Part shown: one piece after another, positions 28,255 through 35,488 of the stretch
How the letters are laid out: each line of letters opens with the position of its first letter
Numbering within the stretch: position 1 is the first letter of the stretch
Source of the DNA: a virus
Strand: one strand, 5' to 3'
Virus record (IMG/VR): IMGVR_UViG_3300020140_000003
Location: 1-35,488 of that record
Length of the DNA: 35,488 nucleotides
Translations under genes and position numbers: made by a program
The notes under the pieces: generated by a model
Databases searched by the model: none
What the model was told of the DNA's origin: nothing
The model's input: the letters and a program-made list of their open reading frames with translations, nothing else

Positions 28255-29001
28255 ATGAACGAACAGCCTGATAACATGCAAGATGATCAAAATACACAGG
28301 GCGCGCCCAGCGTTCCTCAAAATCCTAATATTGTAAACGAAGAAAATCAATTTGATCGTGAACGCATAGAAGAATCTGTAAAGGCTAGAATTCGAAAAGA
28401 AAGGGTTAAAGCTGAAGAAGCGCAGAAAGAAGCAGAAGCGGTGCGCAAAGAATTGGATGAACTTAAGAAGAAGTTTGAGACCGGTAAAGCTACATCTAAC
28501 GAGACAGACACGTATATTTCAACTGAAAACAAAATAGATGAATCTTTAAGGCAAGGCATTCCATATGAAGCATTGCCGGAAATTATTGATCACCACATTA
28601 AATTAACAAAAATGGGGCAACAATTAGATGAAGCGATGGAGAAAGACCCAGAGCTAAAGGCATTGTTTAACGACCCCTCATCTCCTAAAAAGATAAGCAG
28701 AGAAGAGTTGGAGTCTTTTATTGACCTCCCTAATCCAGCCGCAGTTTTCAAACATCTTTTGAAAAACGATAATGATAGAAAGCTATTGAAGGCCGCAGAA
28801 GTATCCTACGTAAATGGTGATGGCGGTTTTAAATATTTTGAATTCTTGAATAACTTAAGCGACAAACTAAAAGACACAGCATCTTATCCTCATCCCTCTA
28901 ACTTTAAGCCAAATGCAAGCCTTACAGATACCGGAGAAGCGGAAACATTTGATTCAGAGTCTTACATTAAGAGCAAATACGGTGCGAGCGGTAGGAAATA
29001 A
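28255..29001 (+). CDS. Scaffolding protein (P22 gp8-like)
   Basis: A 248-residue helical protein preceding the coat gene. The N-terminus is polar (QPDNMQDDQNTQG); residues about 35-85 are a coiled coil (ARIRKERVKAEEAQKEAEAV). The centre is acidic (EKDPELKALFNDPSS) and the C-terminus ends in basic SKYGASGRK, where P22 gp8 binds coat. It would guide procapsid assembly and exit before or during packaging. Shorter than P22 gp8 (303). AGGGG precedes the ATG. Confidence 0.8.
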   Translation: MNEQPDNMQDDQNTQGAPSVPQNPNIVNEENQFDRERIEESVKARIRKERVKAEEAQKEAEAVRKELDELKKKFETGKATSNETDTYISTENKIDESLRQGIPYEALPEIIDHHIKLTKMGQQLDEAMEKDPELKALFNDPSSPKKISREELESFIDLPNPAAVFKHLLKNDNDRKLLKAAEVSYVNGDGGFKYFEFLNNLSDKLKDTASYPHPSNFKPNASLTDTGEAETFDSESYIKSKYGASGRK

Positions 29002-29021
29002 ATTTGACAAAAGTACATTTT

Positions 29022-29050
29022 TTGACAAAAGTAAATTTTTGAGATATAAG
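29022..29050 (+). promoter_or_regulatory. Promoter upstream of the coat gene
   Basis: TTGACA at 29022-29027, a 17-bp spacer and TATAAG at 29045-29050. An identical TTTGACAAAAGTA block starts 18 bp earlier (TTGACA at 29004), so the -35 region is duplicated. It could give extra coat mRNA relative to scaffold. Confidence 0.65.
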
Positions 29051-29075
29051 TCTTAAATAATAAGATATTGGTCAC

Positions 29076-29163
29076 GTCTTCCTAGGACTTAAACAAAGCG
29101 GACTTCGGTCGCGTCATGCAGAGACGTTAAATCTGTAGTCTTCCTAGGACTTAAACAAAGCGG
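29076..29163 (+). repeat. Duplicated 26-bp structured element in the coat leader
   Basis: A 26-bp sequence beginning GTCTTCCTAGGACTT and ending AAACAAAGCGG is repeated exactly at 29076-29101 and 29138-29163. Each copy is followed by a small hairpin ending GACGTTAAA (CGTC/GACG after the first; CGTCT/AGACG after the second). The two ~60-nt units lie in the 5' leader of the coat gene, between its promoter and start. They may stabilise the mRNA or bind a regulator. Confidence 0.75.
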
Positions 29164-29235
29164 TGCGTCTCAAGCAAGACGTTAAAAAAGCGATTTATTT
29201 AAATCAACTTATTAACGTATTGCGGAGAGACTTAA

Positions 29236-30522
29236 ATGTCAAACGAACAAATTTTTTCCAATCTTGTCGCCAAATCTACAACCGAATTCTTTGAAATCAC
29301 CAGTGCAATTTACAATACTGCTAACCATGATTACGTTGAATCATTTCAACAGAAAATGTATGCAACTGGCGGAACAATCAACATTAAAATCCCTGGCTCT
29401 CCTGAAGTTGAGCGCGGATTGACTGTAACTGCTACAGCAATCCAGGATTTAGTAGTTCCTTACACGATTACAGAACAAGACATCATCTCTGTTACTCGTA
29501 ACTTAAACTCAGATGAAGATCTTTTTAATATCATTCCTTCAGATAAAGCAATCACAAAAACTGACGAACAGGCAATTGTCGATAACTACGGCTTCCCTGC
29601 ATATCAAGCGCTTGCCGAAACAATTGAAACAGATTGTATCGACAGACTTTTGGTAAATTCTTACCTTACGCCGATTGATGGAATTGAGAAATTGCAACCG
29701 TTGAACAACTGGAATGCAATGGCTTCAATCGACACAATGGCAACAACATTGAACTTAAAGCGAACTGATCGCGCAATGATGATGAACATGTTCGATGCTC
29801 AGAACGTTGCAGCTTCTTTACAGAATATGTTCAACGAATCAATCAATAAAAAGATTACTGATCAAGCATATGTTGGCGGAAGTGCTGCTAAAGGCATGTT
29901 GGCTGGCATGGACTTGTTCCGTTCTGAGTTCTTGCTTCAACATACTGCTGGCCCATTAGGGTTGGCAAATCTTCAGGGCGCTACAGTTTCAAACGTATCT
30001 GCTGATGGTACTCAGATCACGATTACTGGCGTAACACACAGCACAGCAATCTTGGTAAACAAAGGCGATATGATCTCTATCCCTAGCGTATTCCTGGTAA
30101 ACCAAGTTGGTCACAGAACAATTCCTTACCGATTGGTAATCAAAGCTTCTGCCGATGCTGTTGGTGATGGCGCTGGTAACGTTGTTGTAACCGTTCCTTA
30201 TCCTTTAATGGCGTCAGGCGAACATCAGAACGTTGCTTCTTTACCTGCAAATAGTGCTCCTGTAGCTTTCTATCCAAGCTATAACCAGAACTATATGTAC
30301 ACAAAATCTGGCCTTAGCGTTGTTCCTTTGAGAATGCCTCCAATTTATGGAGCAACAAACTCAGAATCAACAAACAAGTCAGCAAAGGGTGGTAAAGGTT
30401 TCCCTGTTCACGTTGTAATGCAGGGTGCTGCGCTTTCTCTCTCCAATAACTATCGTACTTATGCAATGGTCGGAAAGCAGGCATTTTCTCCTTACTTGTT
30501 AAGTGTTCCTAGCTCAATTTAA
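29236..30522 (+). CDS. Major coat protein (P22 gp5-like)
   Basis: A 428-residue capsid protein, close to P22 gp5 (430). The N-terminus has a helix with IFSNLVAKSTTEFFEIT; residues about 55-100 (GTINIKIPGSPEVERGLTV, YTITEQDIISVTRNL) fit the HK97-type E-loop/P-domain region. A central insertion carries ITGVTHSTAILVNKGDMISI and PSVFLVNQVGH, resembling the P22 I-domain KGDKISFAGVKF. The end is VHVVMQGAALSLS, then a polar tail. Excellent GGAGAG site. Codon use is cleaner and more G/C-ending than the early genes, as expected of a highly expressed protein. Confidence 0.9.
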   Translation: MSNEQIFSNLVAKSTTEFFEITSAIYNTANHDYVESFQQKMYATGGTINIKIPGSPEVERGLTVTATAIQDLVVPYTITEQDIISVTRNLNSDEDLFNIIPSDKAITKTDEQAIVDNYGFPAYQALAETIETDCIDRLLVNSYLTPIDGIEKLQPLNNWNAMASIDTMATTLNLKRTDRAMMMNMFDAQNVAASLQNMFNESINKKITDQAYVGGSAAKGMLAGMDLFRSEFLLQHTAGPLGLANLQGATVSNVSADGTQITITGVTHSTAILVNKGDMISIPSVFLVNQVGHRTIPYRLVIKASADAVGDGAGNVVVTVPYPLMASGEHQNVASLPANSAPVAFYPSYNQNYMYTKSGLSVVPLRMPPIYGATNSESTNKSAKGGKGFPVHVVMQGAALSLSNNYRTYAMVGKQAFSPYLLSVPSSI

Positions 30523-30527
30523 CTTAA

Positions 30528-30550
30528 TAGGGGCGTGTAATGCGCCCCTA
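30528..30550 (+). other. Intergenic hairpin after the coat gene
   Basis: Perfect 8-bp stem TAGGGGCG/CGCCCCTA (30528-30535 with 30543-30550), 7-nt loop, no T tract after it. Probably an mRNA-stability or partial-termination element that lowers downstream expression relative to coat. Its stem matches the hairpin at 11611-11667. Confidence 0.6.
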
Positions 30551-30572
30551 AACACTACTTGGAGTTTAAAAA

Positions 30573-31703
30573 ATGTCTCTTGAACTTAGACCTACGGACA
30601 ACAACTACTTAAATTCTTCAATTGTATATAAGCAATTAACGCAAAATTCTATTGCTTTAACATTGAATTCCTCTAACGCGGAAGCAGTTGACGGCTCTAC
30701 TCCAACTCTTAGATTGGATGGACAGGGAAGAGCTTATTTAACTGGAAGCATGAAGTTGATTAATGCGACACCTCCTGCTGGAATGCCTTTATTTACGCTT
30801 CCCCAGAATATTCCATTGTCTCAAAACTTTTCACTGTTCCCTGTGACACAGTTTAATGGTTCTGTTTACTCAACAAACTATTTGTCATTGTTTAATGGAA
30901 CAAATTCAATAGACTCCATTACCATTTCAAATGCTGGACGATACGAAACTATTCCTGCCGTAGAAACAGATGGCCCAGGAGAAGGTTTTATAGGAACAGC
31001 AAATGTTAAGGCTGCTCTTTCGGGTCTTACTGTTCCGGGTTCAGGATACGTTCCAGGAGACACATGGGAATTAACTGGTGGCACCGCTGTTGGTGGGGTT
31101 AAGTTTACGGGAATTATAACCGGTACGAAAGTTGTTTCAGCAACCATACACGCTGCCGGTACTGGCGGCACAAACGGAACGGCTACAGTAACGGGAACTA
31201 CAGGAACTAGTGGCCTCGGAAGATTTACCGCAAACGTGACAATTGCTGGAGGAATAATTACAGCGGTTAACTCAATAACTTTTGGCGGCCAATATACTGT
31301 AAACCCGACATCTTTAACTGCTGAGCCTGTAACTGGCGGCGGATTAACTGGAGCTCAGCTTACAGTCGTTATGGGAGCGGGTGTCTTGGAATTTACGGCT
31401 GCGGGAAGATATAGCGTTATTCCTATCGGCCCTTATGCGACTACAGCAACAAGCGGAAGTGGAACTGGCCTTCAGTTAAGCGTCCTGTGGGGCATCAACG
31501 ATGTCGTTGTTGTCAATGGCGGTTTTGGATATGACGGTGGAAGCACGGTTACTTTTTTTGGAGGCGCTCCTACAGTAAATGCTGTCGCGGCCATTGTTCT
31601 TTCGACGAATCCTTCATTGCCTACTGGAAAATTAGCAAACTCTTCGACTCTCAATGACATCATATCGCTTGATGGGATTGAATTTTTCACGGGCTCATAT
31701 TAA
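30573..31703 (+). CDS. Beta-repeat structural protein (376 aa), possible decoration
   Basis: A 376-residue protein rich in glycine, threonine and valine. After a ~100-residue head domain (ELRPTDNNYLNSSIVY) come about five beta units with the pattern GG/AG-x-Y-x-x-x-P: NAGRYETIP, GSGYVPGD, GGQYTVNP, AGRYSVIP and GGFGYDGGS. The same repeat type occurs in the N-terminus of the fibre gene at 1241. Position between coat and gp4 suggests a head decoration or head-tail fibre; P22 has no equivalent there. TTGGAG precedes the ATG. Confidence 0.6.
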   Translation: MSLELRPTDNNYLNSSIVYKQLTQNSIALTLNSSNAEAVDGSTPTLRLDGQGRAYLTGSMKLINATPPAGMPLFTLPQNIPLSQNFSLFPVTQFNGSVYSTNYLSLFNGTNSIDSITISNAGRYETIPAVETDGPGEGFIGTANVKAALSGLTVPGSGYVPGDTWELTGGTAVGGVKFTGIITGTKVVSATIHAAGTGGTNGTATVTGTTGTSGLGRFTANVTIAGGIITAVNSITFGGQYTVNPTSLTAEPVTGGGLTGAQLTVVMGAGVLEFTAAGRYSVIPIGPYATTATSGSGTGLQLSVLWGINDVVVVNGGFGYDGGSTVTFFGGAPTVNAVAAIVLSTNPSLPTGKLANSSTLNDIISLDGIEFFTGSY

Positions 31704-31712
31704 GGCGCATGA

Positions 31713-32393
31713 ATGAAGGTTCAGCAGATACTTACAAATGCAATTTATAAGTCTGTGCAGGACAGGGCTTTTCAGCGAATAATTGAGCCGCATTACAAGC
31801 TTGTCGCGCTTAATGAGTTTAATTTTATATTAGACGAATGGCGCGACATAATCCCGTATGAATCAAAGGTTGTTTTCAACAACGTAGAAAACCTACAGAA
31901 TAGTAGGTTCGTTGAAGTTGATTCTGTCTCTTATGTTATAAACCAAGTTTCAACTGTTTTATGGCCAAGAAATTATAAGGCGTTTAGAGAAGAAAAAAGC
32001 GTTCAAAATCTTATGGGATATCCAGAGATTTATTATTTTGAGCAGCTTACTGGAAGCATAGAAATTTATCCCGCTCCTTCTAATCCAGAATATCAATTTA
32101 TAGTAGAAGGAAGGTTGGCTTTAGCTAATCTTGGCGAATTTGATGACGTTCCTGCTGCAATGCCTCCGTTCATGATTAATGCCTTAATCTATGAGACTGG
32201 ATTTAGAATATGTGCTGAATACGGCGTTCCTTGGGATGCCAAAAAAGAAGTCATTAGAGAAAAGCTTGTCGGTGGATTAATGAACAAGAAGAACATTGAT
32301 TTAACCGCTAAGCCTGATTGCGTTTTAGGCATGCCAGATACTCAGTCAAGCTCTCCATTCCCGTTGTGGTACTACATGAGCGGAGGACAATAA
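31713..32393 (+). CDS. P22 gp4-like tail adaptor / head completion protein
   Basis: A 226-residue protein. Helical bundle with AIYKSVQDRAFQRII, LNEFNFILDEWRDIIP, and a beta part with YVINQVSTVLWP, then YYFEQLTGSIEIYPAPS. PPFMINALIYETGFRICAEYGVP forms the conserved C-terminal helices. This is the gp4/head-completion fold that docks under the portal; P22 gp4 is about 166 residues, so this is longer. In P22 it also has muralytic activity, which cannot be judged here. Confidence 0.75.
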   Translation: MKVQQILTNAIYKSVQDRAFQRIIEPHYKLVALNEFNFILDEWRDIIPYESKVVFNNVENLQNSRFVEVDSVSYVINQVSTVLWPRNYKAFREEKSVQNLMGYPEIYYFEQLTGSIEIYPAPSNPEYQFIVEGRLALANLGEFDDVPAAMPPFMINALIYETGFRICAEYGVPWDAKKEVIREKLVGGLMNKKNIDLTAKPDCVLGMPDTQSSSPFPLWYYMSGGQ

Positions 32394-32395
32394 AA

Positions 32396-32665
32396 ATGGC
32401 AGATATGAATCCCGTGACAATTCCGCAACCGCCATCATCCGCTGATTTAAAAGAGCTTCATAAATGGGCGACATCTTTGAGTCTTTGGCTTAACCAGAAC
32501 TTTGCTTCTGGAGTTCAGCAAACTTTTTTATCTACTCAGCAAGTTAGCGGAATAAACGGTTTAGAGCATGCTGGGAAAGTTTTCTTTAACAATGACACCG
32601 GAACATTCCAATGCACCCAAGTTGTTGCTGGGGCATTAACTGTCAAAACAATTCAGACGGCGTAA
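32396..32665 (+). CDS. Small virion-region protein (89 aa)
   Basis: An 89-residue ORF with AGCGGAGGACAA upstream. An amphipathic helix (ADLKELHKWATSLSLWLNQ) is followed by beta strands (LEHAGKVFFNNDTGTFQC). It occupies the P22 gp26 (tail needle) neighbourhood but lacks the long coiled coil of a needle. Related small proteins are common here in podophages; function unknown. Confidence 0.6.
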   Translation: MADMNPVTIPQPPSSADLKELHKWATSLSLWLNQNFASGVQQTFLSTQQVSGINGLEHAGKVFFNNDTGTFQCTQVVAGALTVKTIQTA

Positions 32666-32670
32666 ATATT

Positions 32671-33384
32671 ATGAGCTTTGAAGACTTTATGGGTGGCGGG
32701 ACTGGAAAAGACCCGTATACCTCAAACAGAGGTGCGTTTGACGATTACGGTCAGGCCATGCAAAAAGAGCATGACCGCCTTAATGGTTATTTTAATAGAG
32801 GAAACCAAGCTGGCGAGGCTTCTTATAACGCGTATAACAGGGATATTAATGACCCTAACTACATGCAAGATAAGATCGCTGGCGGTTATCAGCAATCGCC
32901 TTATCAGAAAATGCTTCTCGACCAAGTTACAAAAAGACTGAATTACAATTCAGCCAATAGCGGGATGATGGGAAGCGGTGCAGCAAACAGAGCATTGATG
33001 CAAGAGCTGAATGCTCAAACTGGACAATTCCAGAACGAATATATTCAAAGAGGACTTGGTCTTTATGGCCAAGGCCTAAAAGGTATGGATACTCTGGGCG
33101 GCTATGGTTTAGAAGCCGCAAAGACACAAGCAGACTTGGCTCAAGAGGCTGCTGGCGGACAAATGAAAGGAAAAATGTCAGAAAACGAAACTGGAGACAG
33201 AAATAGAGCGTCAAACACCCAGAGAGGCTCAAATATGTGGGGCACAGCTCTTGGCGCTGCTGGCGGAATCGTAGGTGGTATTTATGGCGGCCCAATCGGC
33301 GCAGCGGCTGGAAGTGCGGCAGGTAGATGGGCTGGTGGCCAAGTAGATGGCGGCGGCGGTGGCGGTGGAAACGGGGCATACTAA
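32671..33384 (+). CDS. gp7-like DNA injection protein
   Basis: A 237-residue protein (P22 gp7 about 229). The N-terminus MSFEDFMGGGTG precedes a helical middle (QSPYQKMLLDQVTKRLNYNSAN, then GSGAANRALMQELNAQ). The end is a glycine/alanine zipper-like segment (GTALGAAGGIVGG, PIGAAAGSAAGRWAGG) and a run of seven glycines. Such segments suit a protein that leaves the virion and enters membranes. The start at 32671 follows a 5-bp gap after the previous stop; the stop overlaps the next ATG. Confidence 0.75.
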   Translation: MSFEDFMGGGTGKDPYTSNRGAFDDYGQAMQKEHDRLNGYFNRGNQAGEASYNAYNRDINDPNYMQDKIAGGYQQSPYQKMLLDQVTKRLNYNSANSGMMGSGAANRALMQELNAQTGQFQNEYIQRGLGLYGQGLKGMDTLGGYGLEAAKTQADLAQEAAGGQMKGKMSENETGDRNRASNTQRGSNMWGTALGAAGGIVGGIYGGPIGAAAGSAAGRWAGGQVDGGGGGGGNGAY

Positions 33385-34766
33385 TGGAAAGATCGGGAAT
33401 ATTACACGTAAATCCAAGCGCTGATCTTTTGCCAAAAGGTGAGGATTCAATTAAACGTACCCTCGGCATCACTGAAGGAATTTACAATATATTTGGCAAG
33501 CACTACGAGAATAAATTAAAAGATTCTGAAGCTCGTCTTGGAAATTTAAAAGCAGATAAAGCCCAAAGAACTCTTGAGGGAGAAGTTGGCGCAACCAATG
33601 CAAAGAATAACGCCGACACTCAATACTATCCTCAGATGCAACAGGCAAAGCTTGGCGGTGAACAAGCTAAAATAAAAGAGATAATGGCAAGAACTGGATT
33701 ATCCTATGCTCAGTCTAAAGTTGCGATGGCTCATTTGCCTTTGCTACAGGCACAGACAGCAAAAGAAAACAGGTCTGAAGCGGGTGAAGGCGGAAGACAT
33801 GCTCAGCTATTTAATGCTTATCAAAATGCAGCTCCCGGAACTCCTCAGAAGGCATATTACGGCGCTCTATTAAATAAAGAGATGGGCGCTTTTGCGCCAG
33901 GCGGAGTTGATACCGCAAATGCGAGAGTCCCTGGACAACCTGCTGGTGGGATGGTTCCTACAGCCGGAGGAATGGAAGATAATCCGGCGGGTAGCAAGCG
34001 TGGGGCAAAACAATACTTCATGCAAGGAAGCGGAGAAACGGGAGAAGCTCCAACAACGGCTAAGATGACGGCAAACCAAACCAGAATAGAATCTAAGTCT
34101 GAAATAGATAAACTTTACCCGCAGGTTATGAAAAACCTAAAGCCGTATCAGGGCCCTATGGGCTCATTGAAGTTGGCAAAAGATTCGGCGCTTGCTTCTG
34201 CTGGTGACAAAAAAGCAATGAAGAGGCTTGAAGACTTTGCGACAGCAAAGAGATTCTTGCCTGAGCTGGCCAACATAAACGCAAGACAGTCTTCTGGTGC
34301 TGCTCCAGGCATTGAGATGAACAGAGAATTCATGAACTCAATGTTCCCTGGCCTTCCAGGAGAAACTGCGAGCTATCTAATCCCAGGCGAGGCGCAGGCG
34401 GGTGCAAATCAACAATACCTTCCCATGCAGACGCAAGCAGTAGATCAGGCTATTAAGCAAGAAAGAACTGGATACCTTCAGAATAACGGTCGTCCTCAGT
34501 GGGCTGGCCAAGGAGGTTCTCCAGAATCTCGCGGTGGATTCAGTGCATACGGTTATGAAAATCCCAAGGCTGATGTCGCTCAAGGGTTCAACGGAAATCC
34601 AAATGTTGTTCCAGAAAATTTACAGCAACAGCAAACACCGGCTCAGACAAGCCAAGAGCAGAATATTTACTATGATGAGATGGCTGCTAAAGCTATTGCG
34701 AGGGGAGTGCCGAAAGAAGAAGTAGAAAAAAGATTGGCTCAGTTAAGATCGAAGGGCGGAAGATAA
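33384..34766 (+). CDS. gp20-like DNA injection protein
   Basis: A 460-residue protein (P22 gp20 about 471), starting at the ATG that overlaps the previous stop (TAATG). It begins MERSGILHVNPSADLLP, then long helices (ENKLKDSEARLGNLKADKAQR, MQQAKLGGEQAKIKEI) and a Q/N/G-rich linker region. The C-terminus has YYDEMAAKAIARGVPKEEVEKRLAQL. Together with gp7- and gp16-like proteins it would be ejected to form the DNA conduit. Assignment is from order, size and composition. Confidence 0.75.
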   Translation: MERSGILHVNPSADLLPKGEDSIKRTLGITEGIYNIFGKHYENKLKDSEARLGNLKADKAQRTLEGEVGATNAKNNADTQYYPQMQQAKLGGEQAKIKEIMARTGLSYAQSKVAMAHLPLLQAQTAKENRSEAGEGGRHAQLFNAYQNAAPGTPQKAYYGALLNKEMGAFAPGGVDTANARVPGQPAGGMVPTAGGMEDNPAGSKRGAKQYFMQGSGETGEAPTTAKMTANQTRIESKSEIDKLYPQVMKNLKPYQGPMGSLKLAKDSALASAGDKKAMKRLEDFATAKRFLPELANINARQSSGAAPGIEMNREFMNSMFPGLPGETASYLIPGEAQAGANQQYLPMQTQAVDQAIKQERTGYLQNNGRPQWAGQGGSPESRGGFSAYGYENPKADVAQGFNGNPNVVPENLQQQQTPAQTSQEQNIYYDEMAAKAIARGVPKEEVEKRLAQLRSKGGR

Positions 34767-35488
34767 TGCAAGACCCATTTGCAGATTTGAAATCCGCAAA
34801 CACTCAAGGCACTAGACCGCAGAGGGAAGACCCCTTCGCTGATTTAATGCCACAGAGAAAAGAGTCTCAGTCTCAAGAAAGATCAGAGCCAAGCATGCAG
34901 GACAGAATCCTGCGCGCTCAACTTAATCAAAGATCGCCATTCATGCCAGGAAAAGGAGAAGAGGAAAAGTACGGAGACGTAAAACTTAACCTTGGCGAAA
35001 AGATTGGCAACTCATTAATGGATTATGCCCCCTACTTAATTGGAGGCGGCGGCGCAGTTAAGGGTATAGGAACAGCATTATCTAAATTCCCTGCAACTGC
35101 AAAAGGGATAGCTTCATTTGCTGCAAAGCATCCTAAGTGGGCGAAGTATTTGCCAATGGCTGCTGAGAACATGATAGGTAGCGCAGGATATGGCGCTGCA
35201 AACGCAGAGGAAGGAAGTAGAGGATCAGAAGCATTGGTCGGAGCAGGAATCGGTCTTGGGGCATCTGCATTAGGCGCAGGAGTTGTAGACCCATTGCTGA
35301 GATATGGCGCTAAAAAATATGCCCAATCTGCAATACCAGAATTCACTAAAAAAGCCACAGATAAGATTAGAGAATTATTGCCAGAGGAATCTTACGGTCA
35401 AAAGCTTTATCAAAACTTTTTAGGAAAAGCAAAGGAAAACAAGTCTGCATGGAGCGGTCTTGAAAAAACAGCTAAAGATATTGACGAA
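34766..35488 (+). CDS. gp16-like DNA injection protein, N-terminal part (continues at 1)
   Basis: Starts at the ATG overlapping the previous stop (TAATG) and stays open to the window edge; it continues in frame from base 1 to 1241, giving 608 residues. The first 30 residues hold DPFADL twice (residues 3-8 and 22-27). Residues about 85-185 alternate alanine/glycine-rich hydrophobic helices (MDYAPYLIGGGGAV, ALVGAGIGLGASALGAG) with basic segments, consistent with membrane insertion after ejection. It is the last of the three injection-protein genes. Confidence 0.75.
   Translation, partial: MQDPFADLKSANTQGTRPQREDPFADLMPQRKESQSQERSEPSMQDRILRAQLNQRSPFMPGKGEEEKYGDVKLNLGEKIGNSLMDYAPYLIGGGGAVKGIGTALSKFPATAKGIASFAAKHPKWAKYLPMAAENMIGSAGYGAANAEEGSRGSEALVGAGIGLGASALGAGVVDPLLRYGAKKYAQSAIPEFTKKATDKIRELLPEESYGQKLYQNFLGKAKENKSAWSGLEKTAKDIDE
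35352..35488. repeat. Right copy of 137-bp contig-end direct repeat
   Basis: Same sequence as 1-137 except T at 35362 where the left copy has G at 11. This supports a circular map with the joint inside the gp16-like gene. Confidence 0.93.

Noticed and set aside
29076-29163. CRISPR mini-array or attachment site
   Set aside because: Only two repeats, in the 5' leader of the coat gene with hairpins, and no recombinase gene to use an attachment site.

Overview
The window is one complete, circular, AT-rich bacteriophage genome. The last 137 bases (35352-35488) repeat the first 137 with a single mismatch. A gene that runs off the right edge continues in the same frame from base 1, so the unique circle is about 35,351 bp. 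The head and DNA-injection genes follow the Salmonella phage P22 plan (short-tailed podovirus). The host is probably a gammaproteobacterium. That rests on the P22-type virion, a phage-borne CsrA very close to the gammaproteobacterial protein, and AT-rich codon use; a Legionellales-type host is possible but unproven.

Layout, following the circle. A divergent control region at about 14.2-14.97 kb holds a leftward XRE-type repressor with its own promoter and two 21-bp operator-like repeats. It also holds a rightward promoter for a YdaS/Cro-like regulator and a second leftward promoter driving an early operon. Leftward (minus strand, 14218 down to 7118) lie 25 small, tightly overlapping genes. 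They include a Bet/RecT recombinase, a Gp157-like protein, CsrA, DUF551 and DUF1737 proteins and several zinc-ribbon miniproteins, with two structured RNA regions among them: a C4-antisense-like RNA at 13416-13664 and a 156-nt tRNA-like RNA at 11446-11601.

Rightward (plus strand) come the YdaS-like regulator and a replication protein. A dense run of small accessory genes follows, many with paired CxxC motifs and one encoding a VRR-NUC nuclease, up to a strong terminator near 22.05 kb. The structural block is then TerS-like, TerL, an unknown charged protein, portal, gp10-like stabiliser, scaffold, coat, a beta-repeat protein, gp4-like adaptor, a small unknown, and gp7-, gp20- and gp16-like injection proteins. 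Across the contig junction come a tail-fibre-like protein, four small fibre-associated or appendage-like proteins and a lysis cassette (membrane protein, M15 endolysin, GTA-type holin). The late genes converge with the leftward early operon at 7108/7118.

How it works together: the repressor/YdaS pair probably sets the early switch. The left operon supplies recombination and takeover functions, including possible CsrA-based control of translation. The right operon supplies replication initiation, and the late block builds, packages and releases virions. No integrase, excision partner or partition genes were recognised, so any lysogenic state would have to be maintained by an unrecognised route.
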